Notes: a model not told the origin generated them from the sequence alone. A stretch of 29,259 bases of DNA from Streptomyces sp. NRRL F-5727 (GCF_000719555.1 NZ_JOGX01000078.1:1-29259), one strand, 5' to 3'; shown: positions 14,523 to 24,493, counted from the stretch's first letter. A program made the numbers and translations.

Positions 14523-14637
14523 TTGTAGTCCTTACGGTGGCGGGCTAGGGTCGGCGTCGAGGGGGTAACTGGTGTTTCCCCTCTGAGGGTATTACGTTCT
14601 CGGGTTTTCTGTGGCGTCGACGACGGAGGATACGGAC

Positions 14638-15387
14638 ATGGGCGACACCGACTGGGCGGGCTGGCAGCGGAGCTGGGACCGTCAGCAGGAGTGGTACATG
14701 CCGGACCGCGAGGAGCGGTTCCGCGTCATGCTCGACATGGTCGAGGCGCTGGTGGGGCCGGAGCCCCGGGTCCTCGACCTCGCCTGCGGTACGGGAAGTA
14801 TCACGGACAGGCTCCTCCGGAGGTTCCCGGGCGCGGTCTCCACGGGCGTCGACCTCGACCCCGCGCTGCTCGCCATCGCCCGCGGCACCTTCGAGGGCGA
14901 CGACCGCGTCACCTTCGTGACGGCCGACCTCAAGGACCCCGGGTGGACGGAGGTGCTGCCGTACGACACGTACGACGCCGTCCTCACCGCCACCGCCCTG
15001 CACTGGCTGCACAGCGAGCCGCTGGCCACCCTGTACGGGCAGGTCGCCGGGCTCGTCCGGGACGGCGGGGTCTTCATGAACGCCGACCACATGATCGACC
15101 CGGCCACCCCGCGGATCAACGCCGCCGAACGGGCCCGCCGGCACGCCCGGATGGACGAGGAGAAGGCCGCCGGGGTCCTCGACTGGGCCGAGTGGTGGGC
15201 GCTCGCCGCGAAGGACCCGGTCCTCGCCGAGCCCACCGCCCGCCGCTTCGAGATCTACGGCGAGCACGCCGACGGCGACATGCCCTCGGCCGGCTGGCAC
15301 GCCGACACCCTGCGGGCGGCCGGCTTCGGCGAGGCCCGCCCGGTCTGGTGCTCGCCCTCGGACACCCTGCTGCTGGCCGTGAAGTAG
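14638..15387 (+). CDS. Class I SAM-dependent methyltransferase
   Basis: 249 residues from the ATG at 14638, which has GGAGG eight bases upstream. Motif I is PRVLDLACGTGSITDRLLRR, motif II TGVDLDPALLAIAR, then FVTADLKDPGW and AVLTATALHWLH. This is the pattern of trans-aconitate/small-molecule methyltransferases (Methyltransf_25). It is a single gene, divergent from the CGNR gene and convergent with the ABC operon across a strong terminator. Substrate unknown. Confidence 0.88.
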   Translation: MGDTDWAGWQRSWDRQQEWYMPDREERFRVMLDMVEALVGPEPRVLDLACGTGSITDRLLRRFPGAVSTGVDLDPALLAIARGTFEGDDRVTFVTADLKDPGWTEVLPYDTYDAVLTATALHWLHSEPLATLYGQVAGLVRDGGVFMNADHMIDPATPRINAAERARRHARMDEEKAAGVLDWAEWWALAAKDPVLAEPTARRFEIYGEHADGDMPSAGWHADTLRAAGFGEARPVWCSPSDTLLLAVK

Positions 15388-15401
15388 GCCGCGGGACGCG
15401 A

Positions 15402-15441
15402 GAGAGGGGCGGTACGGGCTCAGGCCCGTACCGCCCCTCTC
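15402..15441. terminator. Bidirectional terminator, 18-bp perfect stem
   Basis: GAGAGGGGCGGTACGGGC (15402-15419) pairs completely with 15424-15441 around a TCAG loop. It lies between the convergent methyltransferase and ABC transporter ATPase genes and can serve both. Confidence 0.9.
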
Positions 15442-15449
15442 CGTACGCC

Positions 15450-16217
15450 TTACAGCACCTTGGACAGGAACGCCTTCGTCCGGTCGTGCTGCGGGTTGGT
15501 CAGGACGTCCCTCGGGTGGCCGGACTCGACCACCACGCCGCCGTCCATGAAGACCAGCGAGTCGCCGACCTCCCGGGCGAAGCCCATCTCGTGGGTGACG
15601 ACGATCATCGTCATGCCCGACTCGGCGAGGTCCCGCATGACGTCGAGGACGTCACCGACGAGCTCCGGGTCGAGCGCCGACGTGGGCTCGTCGAAGAGCA
15701 TCAGCTTCGGCTCCATCGCCAGCGCGCGGGCGATGGCGACGCGCTGCTGCTGGCCGCCGGAGAGCTGCGACGGGTAGTTCCCCATCCGGTCCCGCAGGCC
15801 GACCCGGTCGAGCAGGCGCTCGGCCCGCTCGCGGGCGACGGCCTTGGACTCGCCCTTCACCTGGATGGGTGCCTCCATCACGTTGGCCAGGGCCGTCATG
15901 TGGGGGAACAGGTTGAAGCGCTGGAAGACCATGCCGATGTCCCGGCGCTGGGCCGCGACCTCGCTGTCCTTCAGCTCGTAGAGCTTGTCGCCCTTCTGGC
16001 GGTAGCCGACCAGCTGGCCGTCGACCGAGAGCCGGCCGCCGTCGATCCGCTCCAGGTGGTTGATGCAGCGCAGGAAGGTCGACTTGCCGGAGCCGGACGG
16101 ACCGACCAGGCAGAACACCTCTCCGCTGCGGACCTCCAGGTCGATGCCGCGGAGGATGTGGGCGGCGCCGTAGGACTTGTGGACGCCCTCCGCCTTGACC
16201 ATGAGCTCGCCGGTCAT
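15450..16217 (-). CDS. Polar amino-acid ABC transporter ATP-binding protein
   Basis: 255 residues, typical GlnQ/HisP size. Walker A is GPSGSGKST (about 38-46), the signature [17 protein letters not shown], Walker [15 protein letters not shown], and the switch His in [13 protein letters not shown]. The Q-loop lies in [15 protein letters not shown]. It powers uptake of a polar amino acid with the permease and binding protein encoded just upstream on the same strand. Its ATG overlaps the permease stop by ATGA. The substrate (glutamate, glutamine, cystine or another) is not determined by these motifs. Confidence 0.95.
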   Translation of the reverse strand: MTGELMVKAEGVHKSYGAAHILRGIDLEVRSGEVFCLVGPSGSGKSTFLRCINHLERIDGGRLSVDGQLVGYRQKGDKLYELKDSEVAAQRRDIGMVFQRFNLFPHMTALANVMEAPIQVKGESKAVARERAERLLDRVGLRDRMGNYPSQLSGGQQQRVAIARALAMEPKLMLFDEPTSALDPELVGDVLDVMRDLAESGMTMIVVTHEMGFAREVGDSLVFMDGGVVVESGHPRDVLTNPQHDRTKAFLSKVL

Positions 16218-17164
16218 GCCGTCGCCTCCGGGGAACGCTTGAACGTGGTGAGGTTCGTCTTGACCCGCTGCCAGGGGGTGGGCGGCAGGTTACGGGTCGA
16301 ACCGCGGGCGAAACGGCGCTCCAGGTAGTACTGGCCGACGCTGAAGACGCTGGTCAGCGCCAGGTACCAGATGGAGGCCACGAAGAGCATCTCCATCACG
16401 GCACCGGCGGTGGAGCCGATGTTCGAGGAGGCGCGGAGCAGCTCCGTGTACTGCACGGCCGAGACCAGCGACGAGGTCTTCAGCATGTTGATGAACTCGT
16501 TGCCCGTCGGCGGCACGATCACGCGCATCGCCTGCGGCAGCACGATCCGGCGCATGGTCTTCGTCTGGGACATGCCGAGCGCGTGCGCCGCCTCGGTCTG
16601 GCCCTCGTCGACCGACTGGATGCCGGCGCGGACGATCTCCGCCATGTACGCGCCCTCGTTCAGGCCCAGGCCCAGCAGGGCCACCATGAACGGGGTCAGG
16701 ACCTGCGAGGTCTCGTCCTTGTAGATCGGTCCGAGGTTGATGTACTCGAAGATCAGGGCCAGGTTGAACCAGACGAGCAGCTGGACGTAGACCGGGGTGC
16801 CGCGGAAGAACCAGATGTAGAGCCAGGCGACGGCTCCGGTGACCGGGTTCTTCGACAGCCGCATCACGGCGAAGACGATGCCGAGGACGAGGCCCAGCGC
16901 CATCGAGGTGACGCTGATGAGGACCGTCTTCCAGAGACCGGAGAGGACGGACGGATCGAACAGCTTGTCTCCGACCGTCGCCCAGATGATGTTGCCCTGG
17001 GAGAAGGCGTAGACGAGCCAGCCGAGGAGGGCCACGACCACGACGCCGCTGACCCAGCGGCCGTAGTGCCGGACCGGGACGGCCTTGATCGCCTCGTACG
17101 GCGTGCCCGAGGGGCCGGACCCGGCCGGAGCGGCGGCCGGGTCCTTGCTGATCTTGTCAGTCAT
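16214..17164 (-). CDS. Polar amino-acid ABC transporter permease
   Basis: 316 residues of the HisM/GlnP family. A cytoplasmic head of about 40 residues is followed by membrane segments ([37 protein letters not shown] and others) and the EAA loop [25 protein letters not shown] that docks on the ATPase. [15 protein letters not shown] is the classic first-loop motif. It is one permease gene only, so a homodimeric channel is likely. It sits 40 bases downstream of the binding-protein gene and overlaps the ATPase gene. Confidence 0.94.
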   Translation of the reverse strand: MTDKISKDPAAAPAGSGPSGTPYEAIKAVPVRHYGRWVSGVVVVALLGWLVYAFSQGNIIWATVGDKLFDPSVLSGLWKTVLISVTSMALGLVLGIVFAVMRLSKNPVTGAVAWLYIWFFRGTPVYVQLLVWFNLALIFEYINLGPIYKDETSQVLTPFMVALLGLGLNEGAYMAEIVRAGIQSVDEGQTEAAHALGMSQTKTMRRIVLPQAMRVIVPPTGNEFINMLKTSSLVSAVQYTELLRASSNIGSTAGAVMEMLFVASIWYLALTSVFSVGQYYLERRFARGSTRNLPPTPWQRVKTNLTTFKRSPEATA

Positions 17165-17204
17165 GACGACTGCCCTTCAGTGGTGCGAGGGGGGAGCGGG
17201 CGGG

Positions 17205-18164
17205 TCACTTGCCGGCGTTGATGGTGGCCTGCTTGACCGCGCTGCCCTCGACGTCCCACTTCTTCAGGGCCTCGGCGTAGGTGCCGTCCTTGATGCTGGC
17301 GTCGAGCGCCTCCTTGATGGCGTCGCGCAGCTGGGTGTTGTCCTTGGAGACGGCGATGCCCATGAGGCCGACGTCCGTCTGGTTGCCGACGACCTCGAAG
17401 TCGTTGCCGCCGCCGGAGGTCTTCGCGATGTACGCGGCGACCGGGTAGTCGTTCAGGTCGGCGACCGCGCCGCCGGCCTTCACGCGGGTCTGGGCCTCGG
17501 CGTCGGTGTCGAACGCCTGGATCGTGAGCTTGTTCGAGCCGCACTTCGTGGCCTGGGCCTTGAAGGTGTCCTCGTAGATCGTGCCGCGCTGCACGGCGAC
17601 GGTCTTGCCGCAGAGGTCGTCGAGGGAGTTGACGCCCTGCGGGTTGCCCTTCTTGACCAGCAGGGAGACGCCGGAGGAGAAGTAGTCGACGAAGTCGACG
17701 CCCTTGCCGATCTTCTTCCCGTTGTCGTCCAGGCCCTCCTGGCGCTTCTTGTTGTCCGTCATGGAGGACATGACGATGTCCTGGCGGCCGGTCTCCAGGG
17801 AGGTGATCAGGCCGTCGAAGGTGCCCGAGGTGAACTCGAACTTCACGCCGAGCTGCTTGGAGAGCGCGGCGGCGATGTCGGGGTCGACGCCGACGATCTT
17901 GCCGTCCTGGGTGAACTCCATCGGAGCGTAGGAGGCGTCCGTGCCGACCTTGATGACGCCGGCCTTCTGGATGTCGGCGGGCAGCTTGGAGAAGAGCGGG
18001 GCGGAGTTGGCGGCGGTGCCGCCCTCCTTCGTCGAGCCGCCGTCGGTCTGGTCGCCGCAGGCGGTCAGCAGCACGGAGCCGGCGACCGCGATGGCGGCGA
18101 CCGCGGCAAGACGGGACGTGCGGGTCTTGGCAGCGGTCGTACAGCGCGTGGAGCGTGCGGTCAT
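17205..18164 (-). CDS. ABC transporter substrate-binding lipoprotein (family 3)
   Basis: 319 residues. The signal peptide has a basic head (MTARSTRCTTAAKTRTSR), a hydrophobic core (LAAVAAIAVAGSVLL) and a lipobox LTAC, so the mature protein is anchored through its Cys outside the membrane. The body is a family 3 solute-binding protein: GVIKVGTDASYAPMEFTQDG, IVGVDPDIAAALSKQLGV, FDGLITSLETGRQDIVMSSM. These bind polar amino acids. It is the first gene of the operon, with its promoter in the gap to the malic enzyme gene. Confidence 0.95.
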   Translation of the reverse strand: MTARSTRCTTAAKTRTSRLAAVAAIAVAGSVLLTACGDQTDGGSTKEGGTAANSAPLFSKLPADIQKAGVIKVGTDASYAPMEFTQDGKIVGVDPDIAAALSKQLGVKFEFTSGTFDGLITSLETGRQDIVMSSMTDNKKRQEGLDDNGKKIGKGVDFVDYFSSGVSLLVKKGNPQGVNSLDDLCGKTVAVQRGTIYEDTFKAQATKCGSNKLTIQAFDTDAEAQTRVKAGGAVADLNDYPVAAYIAKTSGGGNDFEVVGNQTDVGLMGIAVSKDNTQLRDAIKEALDASIKDGTYAEALKKWDVEGSAVKQATINAGK

Positions 18165-18710
18165 GGTCGGGATCCTCCGGCGTATGAGGGAGTTGCCATA
18201 GGCGTTGCCAATGGTCGCGTACGCATCTTCGAGTGTCGCGACCTCGTGTGATTACGGCATCTTGCCATTCGGACCGCCTCAAACCGACGGCCACGGATGT
18301 CAAAATCGGATAACGGGTCGCGCCCGAACCCCGACAGGCCGGTACATCAAGGCCGGATCATCTTTCGCAGCCTTCCCCTTTCACCGAAGAATCTGCGGTG
18401 GATCTCGCCATTCGGACGGCACGAACAGAGCCAAACGGGCGCTGCCGGCATGTTTCCTGATAACGGGTGACGAGTCGCTCTCCGTCCGCGTCCGGAAGCA
18501 GTACGTATGAGTCGTGTCACCGAGGGCAAACGGACTCGTCTGCGGGACCCCATGTCCGGTAAGAAGGATCCTTACACCCCTCATCCGGGGCTCAGGGCGC
18601 GTTGTGCGGCGCGCCCGCGCGGCTGCCCGACACGGCGGCCGCGGGACCCGCCCACCGCTCCACACCAGGAGCGGCAACCCTCGACAACAGACATAAGGGG
18701 TCTCACCCAC
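18165..18710. other. 546-base divergent intergenic region with a duplicated two-part motif
   Basis: No convincing gene is seen. GCCATTCGGAC occurs at 18264-18274 and 18407-18417. Each copy is followed by GATAACGGGT, at 18309-18318 and 18459-18468 (offsets 45 and 52). A perfect palindrome AAGGATCCTT lies at 18563-18572. The region must contain the promoters of the ABC operon and of malic enzyme. The repeats are operator candidates only. Confidence 0.5.
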
Positions 18711-19922
<1,212 letters not shown>

Positions 19923-19944
19923 CACCCGTCGCGGAAGCCCCTGG

Positions 19945-19989
19945 GAGGGCCCCGCCCGGTCCGCCGCATCGGACCGGGGCGGGGCCCTC
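19945..19989. terminator. Terminator after malic enzyme
   Basis: GAGGGCCCCGCC at 19945 onward, continued by CGGTCCG, pairs with the segment ending at 19989 (CGGACCGGGGCGGGGCCCTC split over 19970-19989), with one bulged base and a short loop. It lies 23 bases after the malic enzyme stop. Confidence 0.85.
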
Positions 19990-20044
19990 TCGCATGACGC
20001 CTCCGGGACGGCCCGTCGCCGCTGTTCCGGGAGGGGACGCGCGT

Positions 20045-20056
20045 CACACCGGTGTG
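20045..20056. promoter_or_regulatory. Palindrome CACACCGGTGTG upstream of the oxidoreductase promoter
   Basis: A perfect 12-bp palindrome ends 27 bases upstream of the proposed -10 TAGGGT. It could be an operator next to the -35 region. Confidence 0.4.
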
Positions 20057-20083
20057 TGGTTCCGCGCGGTCGCCGCGGCGGCC

Positions 20084-20089
20084 TAGGGT
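20084..20089 (+). promoter_or_regulatory. Candidate -10 of a leaderless promoter
   Basis: TAGGGT lies seven bases upstream of the ATG at 20097. That is the spacing for transcription starting on the start codon. Confidence 0.5.
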
Positions 20090-20096
20090 CGAGGCC

Positions 20097-21062
20097 ATGT
20101 TCGCTGCCTACGCTGCCCGAATCGACCGCGACCAGCCCCTGAACGGCCTCGAGTTGGGCGAACGCCCCGAGCCCGTGGAGCGTCCCGGCTGGACCACCGT
20201 CACCGTCAGGGCCGCCTCGCTCAACCACCACGACCTGTGGTCGCTGCGCGGGGTCGGACTGCCCGAGGAGAAGCTGCCGATGATCCTCGGCTGCGACGCC
20301 GCCGGGATCGACGAGGACGGCAACGAGGTCGTCCTGCACTCCGTCATCGGCCAGACCGGCCACGGCGTCGGACCGGACGAGCCCCGCTCCATCCTCACCG
20401 AGCGCTACCAGGGCACCTTCGCCGAGCGCGTCAGCGTCCCCCGCTGGAACGTGCTGCGCAAGCCGAAGGAGCTCTCCTTCGCCGAGGCCGCCTGTCTGCC
20501 CACCGCCTGGCTGACCGCCTACCGGATGCTCTTCACCAACGCCGGTGTCCGCCCCGGCGACTCGGTCCTCGTCCAGGGCGCCGGCGGCGGCGTCGCCACC
20601 GCCGCGATCGTCCTCGGCAGGGCCGCGGGGCTGCGGGTCTTCGCCACCAGCCGGGACGAGGCCAAGCGGAAGCGGGCCGTGGAGCTCGGCGCCGTCGAGG
20701 CGTACGAGCCCGGCGCCCGGCTGCCGCAGCGGGTGGACGCCGTCATCGAGACCGTCGGCGCCGCCACCTGGTCGCACTCGGTGAAGTCCCTGCGCCCCGG
20801 CGGCACCCTGGTGATCTCCGGCGCCACCAGCGGCGACCGGCCCTCGCACGCCGAACTGACCCGGATCTTCTTCCTGGAGCTGAAGGTGGTCGGCTCCACC
20901 ATGGGCTCCAAGGACGAGCTGGAGGACCTGCTCTCCTTCTGCGCGGCCACCGGGGTCCGTCCGGTGATCGACGAGGTGCTGCCGCTGGACCGGGCCCGCG
21001 AGGGCTTCGAGAAGATGGCCGCCGGCGACCTCTTCGGAAAGATCGTGCTGACGACCTCTTGA
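20097..21062 (+). CDS. Zinc-binding/quinone-type medium-chain oxidoreductase
   Basis: 321 residues of the MDR (alcohol dehydrogenase/quinone oxidoreductase) superfamily. SLNHHDLWSLRG and ILGCDAAGIDEDGNEV mark the GroES-like domain. SVLVQGAGGGVATAAIVLGR is the Rossmann glycine motif and GATSGDRP a downstream MDR feature. No full structural or catalytic zinc Cys set is seen, so a quinone-oxidoreductase-like enzyme fits better than an alcohol dehydrogenase. An NADPH preference is family knowledge. The ATG at 20097 was chosen for the -10-like TAGGGT just upstream. Cytoplasmic. Confidence 0.9.
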   Translation: MFAAYAARIDRDQPLNGLELGERPEPVERPGWTTVTVRAASLNHHDLWSLRGVGLPEEKLPMILGCDAAGIDEDGNEVVLHSVIGQTGHGVGPDEPRSILTERYQGTFAERVSVPRWNVLRKPKELSFAEAACLPTAWLTAYRMLFTNAGVRPGDSVLVQGAGGGVATAAIVLGRAAGLRVFATSRDEAKRKRAVELGAVEAYEPGARLPQRVDAVIETVGAATWSHSVKSLRPGGTLVISGATSGDRPSHAELTRIFFLELKVVGSTMGSKDELEDLLSFCAATGVRPVIDEVLPLDRAREGFEKMAAGDLFGKIVLTTS

Positions 21063-21087
21063 TACGGGTCGGTCGACCTGATGGGAT

Positions 21088-21133
21088 CTCCGGCACGTGA
21101 AACGTGAACAACGCTCACTTCCTCGTGCCGGAG
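21088..21133 (+). promoter_or_regulatory. Leader hairpin that can mask the ribosome-binding site of the GH5 gene
   Basis: CTCCGGCACG (21088-21097) is the exact complement of CGTGCCGGAG (21124-21133). The right arm contains most of the Shine-Dalgarno GGAGG (21130-21134) of the GTG at 21141, with a 26-base loop. The pairing would hide the ribosome-binding site if both arms are transcribed. A protein operator is the alternative. Confidence 0.5.
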
Positions 21134-21140
21134 GTCCTCC

Positions 21141-22583
21141 GTGTCCCGCTTGTCGCGCACCACTCTCGTGGCGACCGCCGTCGCCGCCTCCCTGCTCGCC
21201 ACGCTCGCACCCGCCGCCACCGCGACCGCCGAACCCACCGCCGCCCGTACGGAGCCCGCGCCCGCCGCGGAGACCGGCGGCGACGGGATCCCCGACCTCA
21301 CCGACTCCCGGGGCCGCGTCCTCACCCTGCGCGGCTGGAACGTCGGGGACAAGGCGCACAGCGGCGACGCCGCCCTCTCCTCCGTCACCGAGAAGCACTT
21401 CCGCGACATGCGGGCCAAGGGCTTCAACACCGCCCGGCTGCTGGTCTTCTGGGACGACCTGGAGCCCCGCCCGGGGCAGTACAGCCACCGCTACCTCCGC
21501 ACGATCGAGCAGGTCCTGGACTGGGCGGCCGCGCACGACGTCAAGGTGGTCCTCGACGCCCACCAGGACGTCTTCGGCCCCGCCTTCGACCACCGGGGCA
21601 TCCCCGCCTGGGCCACCCGGACCGACGGACTCCCCTTCACCCCGCGCCCCGACGACTGGTTCTCCGAGTACTTCGAGCCCGCCGTCCAGCGCGCCTTCAC
21701 CCACCTCTACGAGGACGAGGACCTGCGGCAGGCCCAGGCCCGCATGTGGCGGGTGCTCGCCGACCGCTTCGAGGACCACCCGGCCGTGCTCGGCTACGAC
21801 CTGATCAACGAACCGATGGGCGAACTGCGCGAGGGCGAGGACCTGGCGACGGCCGCCCGGCGCATCGAACGGGACCAGATCACCCCGATGTACAACCGGA
21901 TCGCGGACGCGATCCGCTCGGTCGACCAGGACTCCTGGCTCTTCGTCGAACCGACGCCGATCGTGGGCGAGGGCGTCCCGACCGGGCTCGGGCGGATCGA
22001 CGACCCGAAGGTCGTCTACGCCCCGCACTTCTACAACGGCACCATGGAGGCGGGCGGCGACTACGACCCCTCGGCCCGGTGGATCGAGAACTACGAGGCG
22101 GCGATCACCCTGTACCCCAAGGAGCACAAGGTCCCCGTGGTGGTGGGGGAGTGGGGGCCGCTCAACAACTCCGCCCCGAACATGAACCGCTTCTACCGGG
22201 AGGCCATGGCCTCACTCGGCCGCTACGGCTCCGGCTGGACCGGCTGGGAGTGGTGCTACGGCGGCGGCTACTGCGCCGTCGACTCCACCGGCGCCTTCCG
22301 CACCAACAAGGAGCTGACCGCCGAGCCCTACGCGGAGGCCGTCGCCGGCCGCGTGGGCTCCGCCGCGTACGACCCGGCGGCCGGCGTCTACCGCCTGGAG
22401 TACCGGGCCGCCGGGCCCCGCGGCTCCCGCGTCACCGAGCTGGCGCTGCCACCCGGCGACTGGAAGGTCGCGGCCCGCGGCGCCCTCGTCCTGCGCGACC
22501 GGGACCGGAGCCGGGTCCGCGTGCTCGCCGTCCCGGACGCCCGGGTCACCGTCACCGTGACCCGGACCGCCGCCCGCCCCTGA
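21141..22583 (+). CDS. Secreted GH5-family glycoside hydrolase, endoglycoceramidase-like
   Basis: 480 residues from the GTG at 21141, with GGAGG six bases upstream. A Sec signal peptide is evident (basic SRLSRTTLV, core AVAASLLATLA, likely cut after ATATAE). The (beta/alpha)8 domain shows LTLRGWNVGDKAH, FNTARLLVFWDDLEPRPGQY, VVLDAHQDVFG, the acid/base Glu in GYDLINEPMGE and the nucleophile Glu in PVVVGEWGPLNN. The C-terminal 80 residues form a beta-sandwich-like region. The DAHQD and WNVGDKA patterns are those of the endoglycoceramidase II branch, which removes glycans from glycolipids. It is a single gene, convergent with the PadR gene. Confidence 0.88.
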   Translation: MSRLSRTTLVATAVAASLLATLAPAATATAEPTAARTEPAPAAETGGDGIPDLTDSRGRVLTLRGWNVGDKAHSGDAALSSVTEKHFRDMRAKGFNTARLLVFWDDLEPRPGQYSHRYLRTIEQVLDWAAAHDVKVVLDAHQDVFGPAFDHRGIPAWATRTDGLPFTPRPDDWFSEYFEPAVQRAFTHLYEDEDLRQAQARMWRVLADRFEDHPAVLGYDLINEPMGELREGEDLATAARRIERDQITPMYNRIADAIRSVDQDSWLFVEPTPIVGEGVPTGLGRIDDPKVVYAPHFYNGTMEAGGDYDPSARWIENYEAAITLYPKEHKVPVVVGEWGPLNNSAPNMNRFYREAMASLGRYGSGWTGWEWCYGGGYCAVDSTGAFRTNKELTAEPYAEAVAGRVGSAAYDPAAGVYRLEYRAAGPRGSRVTELALPPGDWKVAARGALVLRDRDRSRVRVLAVPDARVTVTVTRTAARP

Positions 22584-22601
22584 CCCGGCGGCGGGCGCCG
22601 C

Positions 22602-23540
22602 TCAGACGCCCGAGCGGCGGTGGAGTATCCCGGTGATCCGGGTCGCGGCCGTGACCAGGTGGTCGCGGGCCTCCGCGAGCTGGGACTCCGTCACCCCGTG
22701 GTCGCGGGCCGCGTCCCGGATCTCGTCCCGGAACCGGTCGAGCAGCCGGTCCAGATCCCGGCCCGGCTGCCCCGACCCGGACGACTCCGCCGCCCACGCG
22801 GGCGTCTCCGCCGCCGCGCCCGCCCCGGCCGTCGTGCCCGCCGTGCCCGTCTCCGGGGCGGCCGGCGGCATGTCCGCGGCGCCCGCCCGGGCCTTGGGGT
22901 GGTGGCCCTGGACGAGGTCGCCCAGCTGCGCGGTGATCCCGGACAGGCCCTCCCAGACGGCCTGCGGCCACTCGCCCTTGGCGAACCGGTTCTGGACCTC
23001 GTCCTGCACCTGCTGGGCGATGCGCTGGAACTCCTTCGCCTGGAGCTTCGCCGAGCGGGCCTCCTCCTTCGCCTGCCGGGTCTGCTCCTTCCACTCCCGG
23101 GTGGCCTTGCGCAGCTCCTCCTTGGCGTCGGAGAAGGCGCCGCCCTCCGCCGTCCGGGTCCGGCTCGCCGCCGCGCGCATCTCGCTGCGCACCCGGCCGG
23201 CCGCGCCCCGTACGTCCTCGCGGATCTCGGCGGCCAGCTCGGCGACGGAGTCCCGGATCTCCCGCTCCAGGGCGTCGAGTTCGGCCTCCCGGCCGGCCAG
23301 CTCGGTGCGGCCCGCGCCGGTGATCGAGTAGACCTTGCGGCCGCCCTCGCTGGTGTGGGTGACCAGGCCCTCGGCCTCCAGCTTGGCGAGCCGGGGGTAG
23401 ACCGTGCCGGCGGAGGGCGCGTACAGCCCCTGGAAGCGCTCCTCCAGGAGCCGGATCACCTCGTAGCCGTGGCGGGGGGCCTCGTCGAGCAGCTTGAGCA
23501 GGTAGAGACGGAGTCGGCCGTGGGCGAAGACGGGGGCCAT
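22602..23540 (-). CDS. PadR family transcriptional regulator with long C-terminal coiled region
   Basis: 312 residues. The N-terminal winged helix is typical PadR: LYLLKLLDEAPRHGYEVIRLLEERF, YAPSAGTVYPRLAKLEAEGLV, GGRKVYSITGAGR. From about residue 80 to 210 there is a strongly charged, helical region (AKEELRKATREWKEQTRQAK). An Ala/Gly/Pro linker and a final helical segment follow. PadR proteins are usually about 110-180 residues, so the tail is an extension. It lies two bases downstream of the DUF4097 gene, in the same operon, and probably represses it through the repeats at 24461-24493. Confidence 0.9.
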   Translation of the reverse strand: MAPVFAHGRLRLYLLKLLDEAPRHGYEVIRLLEERFQGLYAPSAGTVYPRLAKLEAEGLVTHTSEGGRKVYSITGAGRTELAGREAELDALEREIRDSVAELAAEIREDVRGAAGRVRSEMRAAASRTRTAEGGAFSDAKEELRKATREWKEQTRQAKEEARSAKLQAKEFQRIAQQVQDEVQNRFAKGEWPQAVWEGLSGITAQLGDLVQGHHPKARAGAADMPPAAPETGTAGTTAGAGAAAETPAWAAESSGSGQPGRDLDRLLDRFRDEIRDAARDHGVTESQLAEARDHLVTAATRITGILHRRSGV

Positions 23541-23542
23541 GT

Positions 23543-24412
23543 TCAGAGCACCTTTCCGGACGCGGGGGCGGTGGGCGTGGGCTCCGGGTCCTCGGGGGAC
23601 TCCGGACGGCGGAGCAGGGCGATCGCGCCGGAGACCGTGGTCGCCTTGAGCGTGCCGCTGCCGGCGCCGAGCGTCCCGCTGAGGGACCGCGTGCCCCAGT
23701 CCCCGGCCACCCGCAGGTCCTCGAAGGCGTTGGAGAGGGAGCCGCTGGTGGTGCTCGCCTCGACCCGGGCGTCCGCCGGGTGCGGCAGCCGGATGGCGAT
23801 CTCGCCGGAGACGCTGGCGAGCCGGATGTCGGCCGGCGGGGCCCCGGCCGGCGCCGGGTCCAGGTCCAGGACCATGTCCCCGCTGACCGTCTCCGCCCGT
23901 ACCGCCGAGCCGGAGCCCTCGATCACCGTCACGTCACCGGTCACCGAACTCACCCGCAGCGCGCCGGTCACCGACTGGGCCTCCAGGGCGCCCGAGACGC
24001 TCTCCGCGCGGACCGGGCCGGAGAGCCCCACGAGCGTCGTGGCACCGGTCACCCCGCGCACCTCGGTGCGGCCCCGCAGACCGGAGACCACCGTGTCCGC
24101 CATGACCGCGCCCACCTCGACCTCGGCGCCGGCCGGGACGGCGACGGAGACGACCGCCCGGCGCCGGTGGGCCTTGGTGTCGAGCCACTTGAGGATGCCC
24201 TTCCAGTGCAGGTCCTCATAGGTGACGGTGAGGGTGGGCCCCTCCTGGCTGACGATCAGCGGCGGGCCCTCGATCTCCGAGACCTCCACCCGTGCCGTGC
24301 TCTCGTCGGTGCCCACCACGTTCACCGCACCGCCCACGACGCGGATGCGCAGCCGCGTCACGGGACCGTCGGGCACGAGTTTCACCGGCTCGGTGACGGA
24401 CCACTCGGTCAT
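23543..24412 (-). CDS. DUF4097 family beta-strand repeat protein
   Basis: 289 residues built from short repeated beta-strand units, readable as RAESVSGALEAQSVTGALRV, VSSVTGDVTVIEGSGS, AETVSGDMVLDL and ASVSGEIAIRL. This is the DUF4097/DUF4098 adhesin-like beta-helix pattern. No signal peptide or membrane span is seen, so it is likely cytoplasmic or peripheral. Such proteins commonly accompany PadR or anti-sigma genes and their biochemical role is unknown. It is the first gene of the PadR operon, starting at the ATG 24410-24412. Confidence 0.9.
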   Translation of the reverse strand: MTEWSVTEPVKLVPDGPVTRLRIRVVGGAVNVVGTDESTARVEVSEIEGPPLIVSQEGPTLTVTYEDLHWKGILKWLDTKAHRRRAVVSVAVPAGAEVEVGAVMADTVVSGLRGRTEVRGVTGATTLVGLSGPVRAESVSGALEAQSVTGALRVSSVTGDVTVIEGSGSAVRAETVSGDMVLDLDPAPAGAPPADIRLASVSGEIAIRLPHPADARVEASTTSGSLSNAFEDLRVAGDWGTRSLSGTLGAGSGTLKATTVSGAIALLRRPESPEDPEPTPTAPASGKVL

Positions 24413-24460
24413 GGTGCGGACCTCCCGTTTCCTCGAAGCATTCCTTCAAGCCGACGCAAC

Positions 24461-24493
24461 ATATCGCGACTTCGAGACTCACGATATATCGCG
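24461..24493. promoter_or_regulatory. Probable PadR operator
   Basis: ATATCGCG occurs at 24461-24468 and at 24486-24493, 25 bases apart. The second copy overlaps a perfect palindrome CGATATATCG (24482-24491). These AT-rich elements stand out in GC-rich DNA and lie 50-80 bases upstream of the operon that contains the PadR gene, as expected for autoregulation. Confidence 0.6.

Noticed and set aside
14691..16328. 545-codon plus-strand frame
   Set aside because: It overlaps the methyltransferase in another frame and runs antisense through the ABC ATPase; the composition is a shadow product.
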